A program made the position numbers and the translations under genes. From NCBI RefSeq assembly GCF_000695685.1, contig NZ_JFFR01000027.1, positions 62,001-126,000 on the forward strand: DNA of 64,000 bases. The letters run 5' to 3'. A model generated the notes under the pieces. The model did no database searches, was not told where the DNA came from, and was given only the letters and a program-made list of their open reading frames with translations. Positions 1 through 9,401 of the stretch are shown piece by piece (the stretch's first letter is position 1; each line of letters starts with the position of its first letter). Source of the DNA: Vibrio fortis (GTDB lineage: Bacteria > Pseudomonadota > Gammaproteobacteria > Enterobacterales > Vibrionaceae).

Positions 1-1
1 T

Positions 2-211
2 GCTCGATATTTGATCTCGGAAGTTCAGAAAATGTTCCCTCATGCTAATCAAATATCGGTTTGGTGCGTTGAACAAACCGGTAACGTTAATGTTTTTGAG
101 TCACTTGGCTTTAAAGTGGTAGAGAGTGTAGAGTCCGACTACTTCGAATTGACGAATACGTCAGACGAAAAAGCCACAGAAGTAAGACTTGAGCGTAAAC
201 TTGTGAAGTAA
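2..211 (+). CDS. GNAT acetyltransferase, C-terminal part (cut by window edge)
   Basis: The reading frame is open from the first bases of the window, so the gene begins upstream. The visible ~69 residues contain the typical end of a GNAT domain: an asparagine-rich segment followed by 'FESLGFKVVE', the loop-strand where a conserved aromatic residue and Gly sit before the last beta strands. The N-terminal acetyl-CoA-binding motif A is not in view, so substrate cannot be guessed. The TTG at 11 is an internal codon, not a start. Identification as GNAT is from the C-terminal pattern only. Confidence 0.6.
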   Translation, partial: ARYLISEVQKMFPHANQISVWCVEQTGNVNVFESLGFKVVESVESDYFELTNTSDEKATEVRLERKLVK

Positions 212-310
212 AGGCAGCCCATCAGTAATCGCTTGTTTTTCATACCACACCATTAATGATGACCCCGTAAATAATTCTGTATCACCTTTTGAAAATTGCT
301 TTGTGAGCAT

Positions 311-336
311 CGAATATCTATGCCTATCGATATTCG
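311..336. repeat. Short inverted repeat upstream of the DUF2860 gene
   Basis: CGAATATC at 311-318 and GATATTCG at 329-336 are perfect 8-bp arms with a 10-nt loop. It lies ~110 bp before the DUF2860 start and has no T-tract. It could be an operator or leader hairpin; function unknown. Confidence 0.35.
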
Positions 337-447
337 TTCAACCTTTCATTGTTATCTCCTTTATTCATCAAGCTTTCCTGTCGATTTCACCTCTGGTTTA
401 CCTATAGGTACGGAGAATGGTCTGAGTATTAAAAAGGAGATACATCA

Positions 448-1410
448 ATGAATTATCGTATGTTATTGCCTCTCGGGCTGCTTTTGAGCACTAGCGCCTT
501 TGCTGAACTTGGCCGAGGAGGATTGGAAGGTGAAGTGAGCCTACTGGTTGGTTACGGAAGTGAAACGGGTGACTCAGACAAGACGAGGAAAGGTAGCCTT
601 AATAGCAAGGGTGAAACGGAGTCGAGCGCGGTGTTTGCGCCTTTAGGGCAATTAAGATACACATTTGGCCAAGAGAACGATCAGCAAGTTTTCCTTGGTA
701 CTTCCAGAGGAGATATCATTGAAGGTATTTTCGCATTGGAAGTTGGATATATGGTTGAATATGGCGATGAATCCTCGGTGGCTTTCTCATATTTACCTAC
801 GATTGCGAATGGAGAAGTTTGGGAAGACCCATTCATTGCCAATTCCCCACGAAAGAAGACGGACATCTCAGGTGATACTTTCCGTATTCAGCTCGACGGG
901 TTTCTAAATCTACCTCTGACTGGTGATTTTGCTTATTATCAGCAGGATATTAAGAACGAAAAGTCGGGTGAATTTTTAGCTGTTCCTACAAAAGAACTTA
1001 ATCGAGACGCAAAAGGTTACTATGCGAGTTTCGGTATGGGCGTACCTCTTAGCAGTTCCACTTTTATTGAGCCCTCGTTTTCTTATCAAAGACATTTAGC
1101 TGATGGTAAAGCTGTTTCCTTTTCGCGTTATTCTGGATCGCTGACCTATCTTAAGAGGTTTGGTGACCATGGTTTATCGCTGAATGGTGACTACTCCGTG
1201 ACTTCGTATGATGCGTCGAATCCTGTATTTGGAAAGACGCGAGAAGATAATGGTTACAGCTTTAATCTTGGTTATGAGTACCAAGGTATTCCTGGTTGGG
1301 AAGATTGGGGCTTTAATGCGTTGGCTGGCTATTCAACCAATGATTCCAACATCTCGTTCTATGACACCAGCGGCTACTTTGTCGGTGTCGGCTTAAGCTA
1401 TCATTTTTAA
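448..1410 (+). CDS. DUF2860 family putative outer-membrane/periplasmic protein
   Basis: A 320-residue protein with a signal peptide ending near 'STSAFAE' (cleavage about residue 19). The body is rich in alternating aromatic/polar strands and ends in 'GLSYHF' with a terminal Phe, as in outer-membrane beta barrels. The segment 'APLGQLRYTFG' followed by 'QVFLGTSRGD' is what I recognise as characteristic of the Vibrio DUF2860 family, whose function is not known. A strong ribosome binding site (AAGGAG at 435-440) supports the ATG at 448. It is a single-gene unit closed by a strong terminator just downstream; the next gene is convergent. Confidence 0.7.
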   Translation: MNYRMLLPLGLLLSTSAFAELGRGGLEGEVSLLVGYGSETGDSDKTRKGSLNSKGETESSAVFAPLGQLRYTFGQENDQQVFLGTSRGDIIEGIFALEVGYMVEYGDESSVAFSYLPTIANGEVWEDPFIANSPRKKTDISGDTFRIQLDGFLNLPLTGDFAYYQQDIKNEKSGEFLAVPTKELNRDAKGYYASFGMGVPLSSSTFIEPSFSYQRHLADGKAVSFSRYSGSLTYLKRFGDHGLSLNGDYSVTSYDASNPVFGKTREDNGYSFNLGYEYQGIPGWEDWGFNALAGYSTNDSNISFYDTSGYFVGVGLSYHF

Positions 1411-1419
1411 CATGCGCTT

Positions 1420-1452
1420 TAAGGATTGGTTCGTACCAATCCTTAATTTTAT
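1420..1452 (+). terminator. Rho-independent terminator after DUF2860 gene
   Basis: Perfect 11-bp stem (1420-1430 with 1435-1445), 4-nt TCGT loop, followed by ATTTTATT. It sits between convergent genes; the T-rich side matches the plus-strand gene. Confidence 0.85.
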
Positions 1453-2744
1453 TGCACATCTACTAGGGGCAAGTGTAACTTCGCGATGAAACGACCTTGT
1501 GACTCATCTGTCTCTAGCTGCCAGCCAAGTTTGGTGCATATTTTTCCATTCAGGTCTTGTCCAAGACCAAAGCCATCATCAAATTGGCTACCAATTTCTT
1601 GTGAATTATAGTTCTCAACGACAATACAGTTATCCTCGTATCGAATGCTGATCTGCCCGATGTAGGTGTATTGGAAGGCATTTCGAACTAAGTTGCCAAT
1701 GACGATTTCAAAAGGGCCTTTAGGCAAGAGGATAGTTGGTGCATGCGCGTAATCTTGAGTAATAGAGACGTCTTCGGCGTTGATTAAGTACATCGAGCTT
1801 TCTATCACGTTATCTAGCATAGATGGTATGGATACTTCTTTCACTGCTGGGGCCATGTTGCTCTTTCGAGCTAGCCACAGCATTGTTTCTACAATTTGCT
1901 GCATGTTTTTGCTGGCTCTATCAATTCGTTGGATCGATCTCATTGAATTACTCGGTAAATCAACGCGTTCTAAGATCTCCATATTGGCGCGAACAATGGC
2001 AATGGGTGTTCGAAGTTCATGGCTGGCATGAGATAAGAAACGTTTCTCTCTTTCGGCTAGCCTTGCATTTCGTCGTAATGCTTTTTCGAGAAACAATGCG
2101 ACACGATTGTATTCATCGAACTTGAAGTTAGGTACTGGGTTTGAGGTGAGATCGTTTGAGACCTTGCCTGCCCAGTCGACCAGTTGTTCCGTTCTTTTGC
2201 CTATTTTGTAGCTGAAAAAAGAGAGTGCCGCCAAAATGATAAAAACGTAGGCGGAAGCTATGAGCAAGATAATGTTGAAGCGACTGTCGAACCAAACATC
2301 GATTGTGTCGCTAATGAGTCGATAGTCGTATTTTACGACTGCATAGACTGCGCGACCATTAGGCTTCTCAAATTTATAGATGCCAACTGTGATGTCATCT
2401 TCGATATTATTATCCAATTCTTCATCGACATCGATGACTTTGAACTCTTCATTTTCCATCTCTAGGCCCTCAAACACATTGAGGTCATTGATGATCATTG
2501 GAGGCAAGTTGTCATAGTGGAACGACACCACGTATGAGCTTGGAAGAGGGAGCGTATTGTCCTTTTCGTAAGCTTCGGAATAAGCTCGCCATTCGGTCAG
2601 CATTCTCATTTTCACTGAGTCCTCGATCCCGTATTCAAAGTAACGAATGAGAAGCTCACCAAATAGAAAAGCACTGATGATTGAAATCGTCAGGAAAAAA
2701 TAGGTTAAATGTCTTCTTAAAGAGATCGCGCGTTTTAATTTCAT
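1449..2744 (-). CDS. Sensor histidine kinase of the efflux operon
   Basis: 431 residues: TM1 about 11-33, a periplasmic sensor of ~120 residues with an unusually acidic stretch (residues 95-117), TM2 about 157-178, then a HisKA domain with the phospho-acceptor His242 in 'SHASHELRTP', an N-box ('GNLVRNAFQYT') and a glycine box ('DDGFGLG'). It should sense a periplasmic signal and phosphorylate the regulator encoded just upstream, with which it overlaps by 4 bp (ATGA), so the two are translationally coupled. It is the last gene of a five-gene efflux operon, so kinase level probably follows pump level. The HATPase domain is short but the key boxes are present. Confidence 0.9.
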   Translation of the reverse strand: MKLKRAISLRRHLTYFFLTISIISAFLFGELLIRYFEYGIEDSVKMRMLTEWRAYSEAYEKDNTLPLPSSYVVSFHYDNLPPMIINDLNVFEGLEMENEEFKVIDVDEELDNNIEDDITVGIYKFEKPNGRAVYAVVKYDYRLISDTIDVWFDSRFNIILLIASAYVFIILAALSFFSYKIGKRTEQLVDWAGKVSNDLTSNPVPNFKFDEYNRVALFLEKALRRNARLAEREKRFLSHASHELRTPIAIVRANMEILERVDLPSNSMRSIQRIDRASKNMQQIVETMLWLARKSNMAPAVKEVSIPSMLDNVIESSMYLINAEDVSITQDYAHAPTILLPKGPFEIVIGNLVRNAFQYTYIGQISIRYEDNCIVVENYNSQEIGSQFDDGFGLGQDLNGKICTKLGWQLETDESQGRFIAKLHLPLVDVQ

Positions 2745-3427
2745 ACTTCGCTCTTAATGCGTATGCCTTGGCCGATTTTGGTTTCTATCATGTGGAACGA
2801 ATAGGGTTTGTCGATCTTCTGTCTTAGTTGGTACAGCTGGACTTTTAGGTTGTTACTTTCTGGGCTGTCGTCTGGCCATAGGTATTGCTCTATCTCTGCA
2901 CGGGATACGATATTCGGGCTACGGCGCATGAGAAGCTGTAACAGTTTTAGGTTTAGTCGGTTAAGCTCAATATGCTGTGATTCGCGAGTTACTTGTTGGG
3001 TCTGCAAGTCGTAGATGAGATCACCCACGACTAGCTTCTTGGATTGCGCACTTCTGCGTTTAGAAAGTGCCTTAATTCGTAAAGCGAGCTCTTTCATGGC
3101 AAAGGGTTTCACCAGATAGTCATCCGTACCGGAATGAAAGCCAGCTTCTTTATCTTCCAAGGTATCTTTTGCTGTTAGCATCAGGATTGGGGTATCTGAA
3201 CCTTCTTCTCGGAGCTTTTGACATACGGTTAGGCCATCAATCTTGGGCAGCATTAGATCAAGGAGTATTACATCGTAGTAGTTTTGACTTGCGAGTGTGT
3301 AACCGCCCAATCCGTTGTAGGCATGATCGCAGTGTATGTTCTCATACTGTAAATACTCAGCGACCGAGGCGGCTAGGTCTTTATCGTCTTCAACTAATAG
3401 AACATTAATCAAAGGTTCAGATTTCAT
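2741..3427 (-). CDS. OmpR-family response regulator of the efflux operon
   Basis: 228 residues from the ATG at 3427: receiver domain (1-~120) with the acidic pair 'EDD' near residue 14, the phosphorylation site Asp57 in 'LLDLMLPKIDG', Thr and Lys in 'MLTAKD' and 'LVKPF', then a winged-helix DNA-binding domain ending 'MIETKIGQGIRIK'. A longer start at 3448 exists, but the inner Met fits the family length; both starts overlap the end of the pump gene (stop at 3417-3419). The partner kinase follows with a 4-bp overlap. It likely controls this efflux operon itself, but no binding site was identified. Confidence 0.9.
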   Translation of the reverse strand: MKSEPLINVLLVEDDKDLAASVAEYLQYENIHCDHAYNGLGGYTLASQNYYDVILLDLMLPKIDGLTVCQKLREEGSDTPILMLTAKDTLEDKEAGFHSGTDDYLVKPFAMKELALRIKALSKRRSAQSKKLVVGDLIYDLQTQQVTRESQHIELNRLNLKLLQLLMRRSPNIVSRAEIEQYLWPDDSPESNNLKVQLYQLRQKIDKPYSFHMIETKIGQGIRIKSEV

Positions 3428-6400
3428 GTTGTTGCGCCTCTTGGCCATTGTTAAATAGATAACTCATCAGTTTGCTTCCGATTTGTTTCGCGTCTTCTTG
3501 GATCATGACTAATGCAGGTACCAAAATAAGGGTTATGGCCGTCGCAAATAATATCCCGTAACCCATAGATGTTGCTGCAGGGATAAGGAACTGAGACTGA
3601 GGAGAGGTCTCAGAGAGTAGGGGAACCAAGCCAAAATAGGTGGTTGCAGAGGTAAGTATGATAGCTCTTAGTCTGCCAGTTCCTGCTTCAATGATCGCTT
3701 GGCGGCTATCAAAGTTTCCCGCTCGCATTGTATTGAAGCGAGAAATTAGTAGCAGGCTGTCGTTAACCACAACCCCTGTCAGTGCCAGTATTCCAAACAG
3801 CGACAAAATGCTCATTGGTATTCCTTGAATCAAATGTCCAAGCAGCGCGCCGATAATACCAAATGGAATGGTACACATGATCAAAACTGGCTGAAAGTAT
3901 GACTTCAATGGGATGGCAAGCAGTGCATAGATCCCGATGAGAGCAATGGTGAACACGCTGTAAAAAGAGTTGGAAATCTCCTCCTGTTCTTTCTGCTGGC
4001 CTGAGATAACTATCTGAAGGTCGCGATAGTTGTCTTTCAGCTCTTTAAACACAGTGTTCTCGAGCCTCAAGAATACTTGATCAGGAGACGTTGTTTCTTT
4101 ATCTACGTCAGCAGTGATCACATTCACTCGCTCGCCATCGATACGTTCTATGTTTTTGGAGACATAACGGGTAGAGATATCTGCCACAGAAGTAAGAGGG
4201 ACAACCTTACCATCGCTCAGTCGAATTTTTGCGTAGTTAAGGTCCGCGATGGATTTGCGCCTCTCTTCTGGGTATTGAATTTTAACTTTTACTTCATGTT
4301 CACCTTTTTGAAAGCTCTGTACCTCATATCCTTGATAAGCGAAATTTAGCTGTTGAAGTAGGTTCGATGTGGTTAAACCAAGAGACTGCCCCAATGGGTT
4401 TACATTGATATCTATTTGGGTCTGCGCTTGTGAAAGCGTTCCTTTAATACCAAATACACCATCGATGTTACTCAAATAGGTAGTGAGATTGCGTCCTGCT
4501 TGCTCTATTGTCTCTTTATCTTTGCTGCGTAATTCAATGCTTATTGCTTTGTCTGTAATCATATCAGCCGCAAAGATCGCGCTGTCAATCCCTTCGAGTG
4601 TTGGAACTAAGGATTGCCACTCTTTAGCCACATAAGCTGCTGAAAAGGGTCTTTCATCGTTGCTAGAAAGCCCGATGATAAGCTGCGCACTTTGCTCAGA
4701 TACATCGGTGAGTACACTTTGGATCGGGGGTGTCAACAATCCAAATTCTTCCGTTAATTGTTGGCTTAGTTGATTAGCGATCGATTCGACTCTAGCGGTT
4801 TCTGATAGCACTAAGCCGAAGCCGGCATCTTCCTGAAAAGCCAGATCAATCGTAATGTTGTCGGTTGATATTTCGGGGAAAAATACGGTTTTTAGTTTGC
4901 CTGTTACCAAGGTGCCTGCAATCAGAACAAATAGGGAAAGGAAAACGCACACTACGGCATATCGATAATCTAAGACCTTTTTCAAACAAGGTTTGTAGAT
5001 ATGAAAAGTGAAATATTTCAGCATTAAAAGCACTCGTTGCTGAAGCTTATTCCACAACAAAGGCAGTCCGGATTTAGCTCGTGAATCCATACGTACATGT
5101 GCTAAGTGGGCTGGCAGTATTAGCTTTGACTCTACTAATGAAAAGAAGAGACAGAAAGCCGCAGCAAGAGCAAATTGTGCGAATATCTTACCGAGTTCTC
5201 CCTCAATCAGGCTCATCGACATAAATGCCACCATTGTTGTTAACACACCAAACGTTGTGGGTGTGGCAACTTTTTGTGCGCCAGAAATTGTCGATTGTAA
5301 GCTTGCGCCATGTTTCTCTCTATGTTCGTAGATACTTTCGCCAATGACTACTGCATCATCGACCACAATACCAAGTGCCATAATAAAACCGAAGGTGGTG
5401 AGTTCATTGAGTGTGAGTCCCCAAAAGGAATCTCCCATCAGCACCATGGCTCCGCCAAAGGTAACAGGTAGGCCAATTCCAACCCAAAATGCGACGCGAA
5501 TGTTGAGAAATAGAGCAAGTAGCAGAATCACTAAAAAGATGCCTTGTAAGCTGTTATCAAGCAGCAGCGATAGGCGACTTTTGATCGGCTCACTTTGATC
5601 GTTCCAAAGGGTGATTTGTATATCGGGGGGCAGTGTGGCTTGGTAGGTATTCGTTATATCACGTACGGTACGTGCAACATCATTGATGTTTGACTTGCCA
5701 TACATTTTAACCGTCAAACCTGTAGAAGCATGGCCTTCATAGTATGTTCGCGCACTATTATCTGCATACTGTTCTTTCACTTCTGCTATGTCTGATAACA
5801 GCAATACATGACCATTGGTCATGTGCTTGATTGGCAGGTCTGCGTATTGGTGTGCGCTGTATTTTTGCTGCTCCGCTTTTAAAATGAGTGTGCCTTGATT
5901 GCTTTTGAGCTGGCCTCCGGTTTGGTTTAGCGACTCCGCAGCAATCTGATTGGCGACTGTTTCTAAGGTTAACTGGTGTTCGATTAGTTTACCTTCATCA
6001 ACTTCGATGACGATTTCTTCGTCTCTTCTACCTATGTAGTCGACTTTCTGTATCTTGGGTGAAGCCAGAAGTTTCAACCTTAGGTCATCGGTGTAGTTTT
6101 GGATCACACCTTGGTCAATATCGCCATACAGGTTGATTGAAATAACATCTTCAAGCTCGAGTTGGCGGGTTATTACCGGTTTTTTCGCGCTAGAGGGGAG
6201 ATCACTGATCGAATCAACCTTTGTTTTAACGTCTTGATAGAGAGCATCCAGTGTGTAATTACTCAATTTTGTTATGGTGACGGTTACGTCATCACCCGTA
6301 GAGGTGCTCGATAGGCTCTTGATGCCTTCTACGCCTTGCAGGGCGTTTTCGATTTTCAGAGCGACCCCTTCTTCTGCTGAGCTGGCAGAGCCACTGTCAT

Positions 6401-6572
6401 AACTTACGCTGACAGTGATAGATGTTGGTGGAATGCTCGGGAAACTCTCGATTCTAGCGTGGTAAACCGCAAAGGCACCGGCGACAAGGATTAAAACCAT
6501 TAATAGGTTGGCAGCGACGGGGTTACAAGCAAACCATGCGATCACGCCTTTCGCTTGAGTATTATTGTTCAT
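3417..6572 (-). CDS. RND efflux pump inner-membrane subunit (AcrB/HAE1-like)
   Basis: 1051 residues, the usual length of tripartite RND pumps. TM1 is at about 18-36; a first large periplasmic loop follows; TM4 carries the proton-relay pair Asp405-Asp406 in 'GIVVDDAVVIGES'; the second half repeats the topology, with a matching 'GVVVNDSLLLI' segment. It uses the proton gradient to expel substrates captured from the periplasm or outer leaflet. It overlaps the adaptor gene by 11 bp and the response regulator gene at its other end. The sequence resembles the broad multidrug branch rather than the heavy-metal branch; substrate cannot be told. Confidence 0.93.
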   Translation of the reverse strand: MNNNTQAKGVIAWFACNPVAANLLMVLILVAGAFAVYHARIESFPSIPPTSITVSVSYDSGSASSAEEGVALKIENALQGVEGIKSLSSTSTGDDVTVTITKLSNYTLDALYQDVKTKVDSISDLPSSAKKPVITRQLELEDVISINLYGDIDQGVIQNYTDDLRLKLLASPKIQKVDYIGRRDEEIVIEVDEGKLIEHQLTLETVANQIAAESLNQTGGQLKSNQGTLILKAEQQKYSAHQYADLPIKHMTNGHVLLLSDIAEVKEQYADNSARTYYEGHASTGLTVKMYGKSNINDVARTVRDITNTYQATLPPDIQITLWNDQSEPIKSRLSLLLDNSLQGIFLVILLLALFLNIRVAFWVGIGLPVTFGGAMVLMGDSFWGLTLNELTTFGFIMALGIVVDDAVVIGESIYEHREKHGASLQSTISGAQKVATPTTFGVLTTMVAFMSMSLIEGELGKIFAQFALAAAFCLFFSLVESKLILPAHLAHVRMDSRAKSGLPLLWNKLQQRVLLMLKYFTFHIYKPCLKKVLDYRYAVVCVFLSLFVLIAGTLVTGKLKTVFFPEISTDNITIDLAFQEDAGFGLVLSETARVESIANQLSQQLTEEFGLLTPPIQSVLTDVSEQSAQLIIGLSSNDERPFSAAYVAKEWQSLVPTLEGIDSAIFAADMITDKAISIELRSKDKETIEQAGRNLTTYLSNIDGVFGIKGTLSQAQTQIDINVNPLGQSLGLTTSNLLQQLNFAYQGYEVQSFQKGEHEVKVKIQYPEERRKSIADLNYAKIRLSDGKVVPLTSVADISTRYVSKNIERIDGERVNVITADVDKETTSPDQVFLRLENTVFKELKDNYRDLQIVISGQQKEQEEISNSFYSVFTIALIGIYALLAIPLKSYFQPVLIMCTIPFGIIGALLGHLIQGIPMSILSLFGILALTGVVVNDSLLLISRFNTMRAGNFDSRQAIIEAGTGRLRAIILTSATTYFGLVPLLSETSPQSQFLIPAATSMGYGILFATAITLILVPALVMIQEDAKQIGSKLMSYLFNNGQEAQQHEI

Positions 6573-7722
6573 TGCTTGGCTCCGGCAGGTGTGCCACTGA
6601 CGCGACTTTCATTCCGTCTACAAACTGAGATAGAGGCTTTAAAACCAGCGCTATGTCTGTTTCCATTGCACCTTTTTCTATACCAATGCTGTCGGTTGAA
6701 CTGAAAATAAGATTGGGTTGAAAGTGCTTAAGTTTGCCATTTTTGACATACCAGAGTGCACCGTCAGCGGTGAGTGACGATGATGAGATTACAAAGCTGT
6801 TTTGGTATGGTTTCCCTTTGATTTCGACGGCAACAAAGCTACCGAAAAGCAGAGCGGGGGATTGTGTTAGCGGAGACTTAACCCTAAGTGTCAGTGTTCT
6901 CATTCTTGTTATTGGATCGACAAGCTCTGACAGCTGCATTGCTTGAGCCGACCAAGTATGAGCATGGTTGCTTTGAGATCGCATCAGAACCTCGGTTGAT
7001 TCGAGCTCAGAAGGTAGTTGAGTCCATTCGTTCTCTGACAAGGAAACTTGGATCTCGGCAAACTCCGTTGATTGTATCCGGCCTAGCGTTGAACCGGGCG
7101 AAATATAGCTTCCTTTTGTTATCACGGCTTCGCTGACAACTGCATCAAATGGCGCGATGACTTGGGTTCGCGCCAAGTTAACTTTGGCTTCTTCGACGGC
7201 TTCTTTTGCTGCGATGTGATTTGCTCTCGCGATCTCAAGTTGAGGTTCGCGTAACACAAGAGGGTTCGGTTCTTGGTTGATACCAGATTTCTTCCACTCT
7301 GTTAGAGCGCGGCTCTGTTTTCTTTGCTCTTGAAGCAGCGCGAGATGCGCTTCAGCGAGCACCTTCTTGGCGTTCGCTAGTGCAACTCGATATGCTGTGT
7401 CTTCGATCTTTAGTAATACATCCCCTTGTTTCACAAGGTGTCCAACTTTAAAGTTTGGAGATTTCCAGGTCACTTCGCCAGATACCTGTCCAATTAGCGA
7501 CAGCTGTTCGTCAGAGGTAACATTGCCAAATGTTCTTATGGTGGGTGTGTGGGTGCCTGCCGTGAGGGTGACGGTGGTGACTTTCACCTCATTTTCTGTC
7601 TGTTGAACGAGTGTTTCGTTAAAGTCGTCAGGCTGTGAGCCTAGCACGTAGTAAACGCTTAAAGGCAATGAGAGAACGCCACACAGGGAGATCCACAATG
7701 TACTTTTTTTTGCGAATTCCAT
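6562..7722 (-). CDS. RND efflux periplasmic adaptor (HlyD/MFP family)
   Basis: 386 residues with an N-terminal signal-anchor ('LWISLCGVLSLPLSVYYVLG'), a lipoyl-like half ('GEVTWKSPNFKVGHLVKQGDVLLKIED'-type pattern), an alpha-helical hairpin rich in Ala/Glu/Lys, the second lipoyl half ('ARTQVIAPFDAVVSEAVITKGSYISPG' pattern) and beta-barrel/membrane-proximal domains. It joins the pump to the outer-membrane channel. It starts 2 bp after the channel gene's stop and overlaps the pump gene, so the three are one translationally linked unit. Confidence 0.9.
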   Translation of the reverse strand: MEFAKKSTLWISLCGVLSLPLSVYYVLGSQPDDFNETLVQQTENEVKVTTVTLTAGTHTPTIRTFGNVTSDEQLSLIGQVSGEVTWKSPNFKVGHLVKQGDVLLKIEDTAYRVALANAKKVLAEAHLALLQEQRKQSRALTEWKKSGINQEPNPLVLREPQLEIARANHIAAKEAVEEAKVNLARTQVIAPFDAVVSEAVITKGSYISPGSTLGRIQSTEFAEIQVSLSENEWTQLPSELESTEVLMRSQSNHAHTWSAQAMQLSELVDPITRMRTLTLRVKSPLTQSPALLFGSFVAVEIKGKPYQNSFVISSSSLTADGALWYVKNGKLKHFQPNLIFSSTDSIGIEKGAMETDIALVLKPLSQFVDGMKVASVAHLPEPSNEQ

Positions 7723-7724
7723 CT

Positions 7725-9092
7725 TTACACTCCCATGCCAAGTGCCAGACCCAACGAGACTCTATTAGAAAAACGAGCTTGTTGAGTTTGTAAAAGCTGG
7801 ATGGTTGACTGATAGACAGATTGCTTGGCAACCAGTAACGCAATGATGTCACTGGCCCCTTCTTGGTATAGGTTTTCGTAATTTTTCATACTGGAATTCG
7901 AATATTTTTTGGCATCTTTATAGTGCTGCTCTTGGAGTGTTAAGTAGTACTCTTTATCGAGTGCGGTACTCACCTCTGTGAGCGCAGAGACAAGCTTTTT
8001 TTCGTAATTGATGAAGGACTCTTGTGCCTTTAGTGCTGTGACTTTGGCGTTAGTTTCGATTGAATTTTGATTAAAAATGGGAGCAGTAATCCCTCCCATT
8101 AAGTTCCAGAGAGACGGGTTCTGGCTCAACGCGTTAGGCGACTCCCCTGATCGATACAGTGAAGCGCTTAAGGTGATTTTGGGTAACAGTTCTTTGTAGG
8201 CTATCGATGTCTCAGCATCTGCGGCCATCAAGCTCTGATAGGCAGCCAGTAAATCTGGTCGAGAGCCCACCATCTCACCCGGTAATTTCAATATCGGTGA
8301 AGGGACGCTTGGCAAAGAGTGGGATAAAATTTGATGGTCTTTACTGATATTACCGCGCAGAGCGTTTAGGTCTCGGATCGCAGCAAGCTGTTGCTGTTGT
8401 CGAGAAACTAACCCTGCTTTCACTCTTTCAGTTGCTGCTCTTGCTGTATCAAGGTCTGCGTGTTCTTTAGAGCCGTCGAGCACTTGAGATGTAATCACTT
8501 CTTCGGTATCTAAAAGGCTTACTATCCATTGTTTTTCAACATTAATGATTTCAGCTCGGTATTGAATATCAAGCCAAGCCTGGATCACTCTTGCTGCAAG
8601 AGAGTTCCTAGCATAAAGATAATCTAGCTGCGCGCTCTGTGCTCTTGATGATGCTGCGCTAGACTTGTCGGCAAGCCTGCCCCAAACATCCAACTCCCAG
8701 CTTAAATCCAAGGAGAGTTTATGGTTGTTATTGATTGCCGAGCTTTTGTCACGTGATGCTTGGTAGTTGGTAGACAAATTAGGTTGAAGGTAATTACTGC
8801 TTTGTGAAGCGAGCAAGTCAGCTTGTTGTAATCGCAAGGCAGTTTGTCTTAGGTCGTAGTTGCTCTCTAATGTCTCGAACACAAGTGCTGATAACTCATC
8901 ATTATTCACCAGCTCTAAAAGCTGAGTTGAAAAGTTGGAGTTAACATAGGGTTGGGCATTGTCCCATTGAGTGGGAATAAGAGGGTTTAGGTTGCTCTTA
9001 GAGTGGTTAGGTGGGTTAAACGAAGAACAGCCTGATATGAAAGCCAGACTGCAAAGTGTCGCCAATCCAAGAGGACTCATTTTTATTAACAT
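7725..9092 (-). CDS. Outer-membrane efflux lipoprotein (TolC/NodT family)
   Basis: 455 residues from the ATG at 9092, which has a GGAG ribosome site ~10 nt upstream; a longer frame would need a TTG at 9113. The N-terminus is a lipoprotein signal with lipobox 'FISGC' and acylated Cys22, as in OprM/NodT-type channels. Two internally repeated outer-membrane efflux domains follow, including the 'ELDVWGRL' segment near residue 135 and the 'RPDLLAAYQSL' segment typical of this family. It is the first gene of the efflux operon; the promoter must lie in 9093-9401. Confidence 0.9.
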   Translation of the reverse strand: MLIKMSPLGLATLCSLAFISGCSSFNPPNHSKSNLNPLIPTQWDNAQPYVNSNFSTQLLELVNNDELSALVFETLESNYDLRQTALRLQQADLLASQSSNYLQPNLSTNYQASRDKSSAINNNHKLSLDLSWELDVWGRLADKSSAASSRAQSAQLDYLYARNSLAARVIQAWLDIQYRAEIINVEKQWIVSLLDTEEVITSQVLDGSKEHADLDTARAATERVKAGLVSRQQQQLAAIRDLNALRGNISKDHQILSHSLPSVPSPILKLPGEMVGSRPDLLAAYQSLMAADAETSIAYKELLPKITLSASLYRSGESPNALSQNPSLWNLMGGITAPIFNQNSIETNAKVTALKAQESFINYEKKLVSALTEVSTALDKEYYLTLQEQHYKDAKKYSNSSMKNYENLYQEGASDIIALLVAKQSVYQSTIQLLQTQQARFSNRVSLGLALGMGV

Positions 9093-9401
9093 CGTATCTA
9101 ACTCCGGTATCAATGGGGTAGATATAACGTGCGAGAAGTAAATTGGAGGTGAAATTGAGCTTATTGTGCGGTTAAGTTGTTAATCAACCCACTATTTTCG
9201 GCCGATTATTGTTCAAGTTCTACGACTATAAAGGTCAAGGTCTCATTCTATTTATTCATTGTTTAATTTTATAAATTTGAAGAAACCAACAAATACGAAC
9301 AATGGCTAATACGTGGCTTATGAAACTTGTTACTCTTTGTTTTTGATTGAATTGTTTTCAGCGATCGCTTTAACAGGCGTGAAGATCATTAAGGAAAAGT
9401 A
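9093..9401. promoter_or_regulatory. Divergent promoter region between efflux operon and LysE gene
   Basis: About 309 bp with no gene. It must hold the promoters for the minus-strand efflux operon and the plus-strand LysE-type gene. The stretch 9230-9360 is AT-rich. I see no convincing operator, tandem repeat or terminator. Confidence 0.5.

Noticed and set aside
5344..5598. Open frame on the plus strand inside the RND pump gene
   Set aside because: Antisense to a strongly conserved pump domain; no ribosome site; composition is an artefact.
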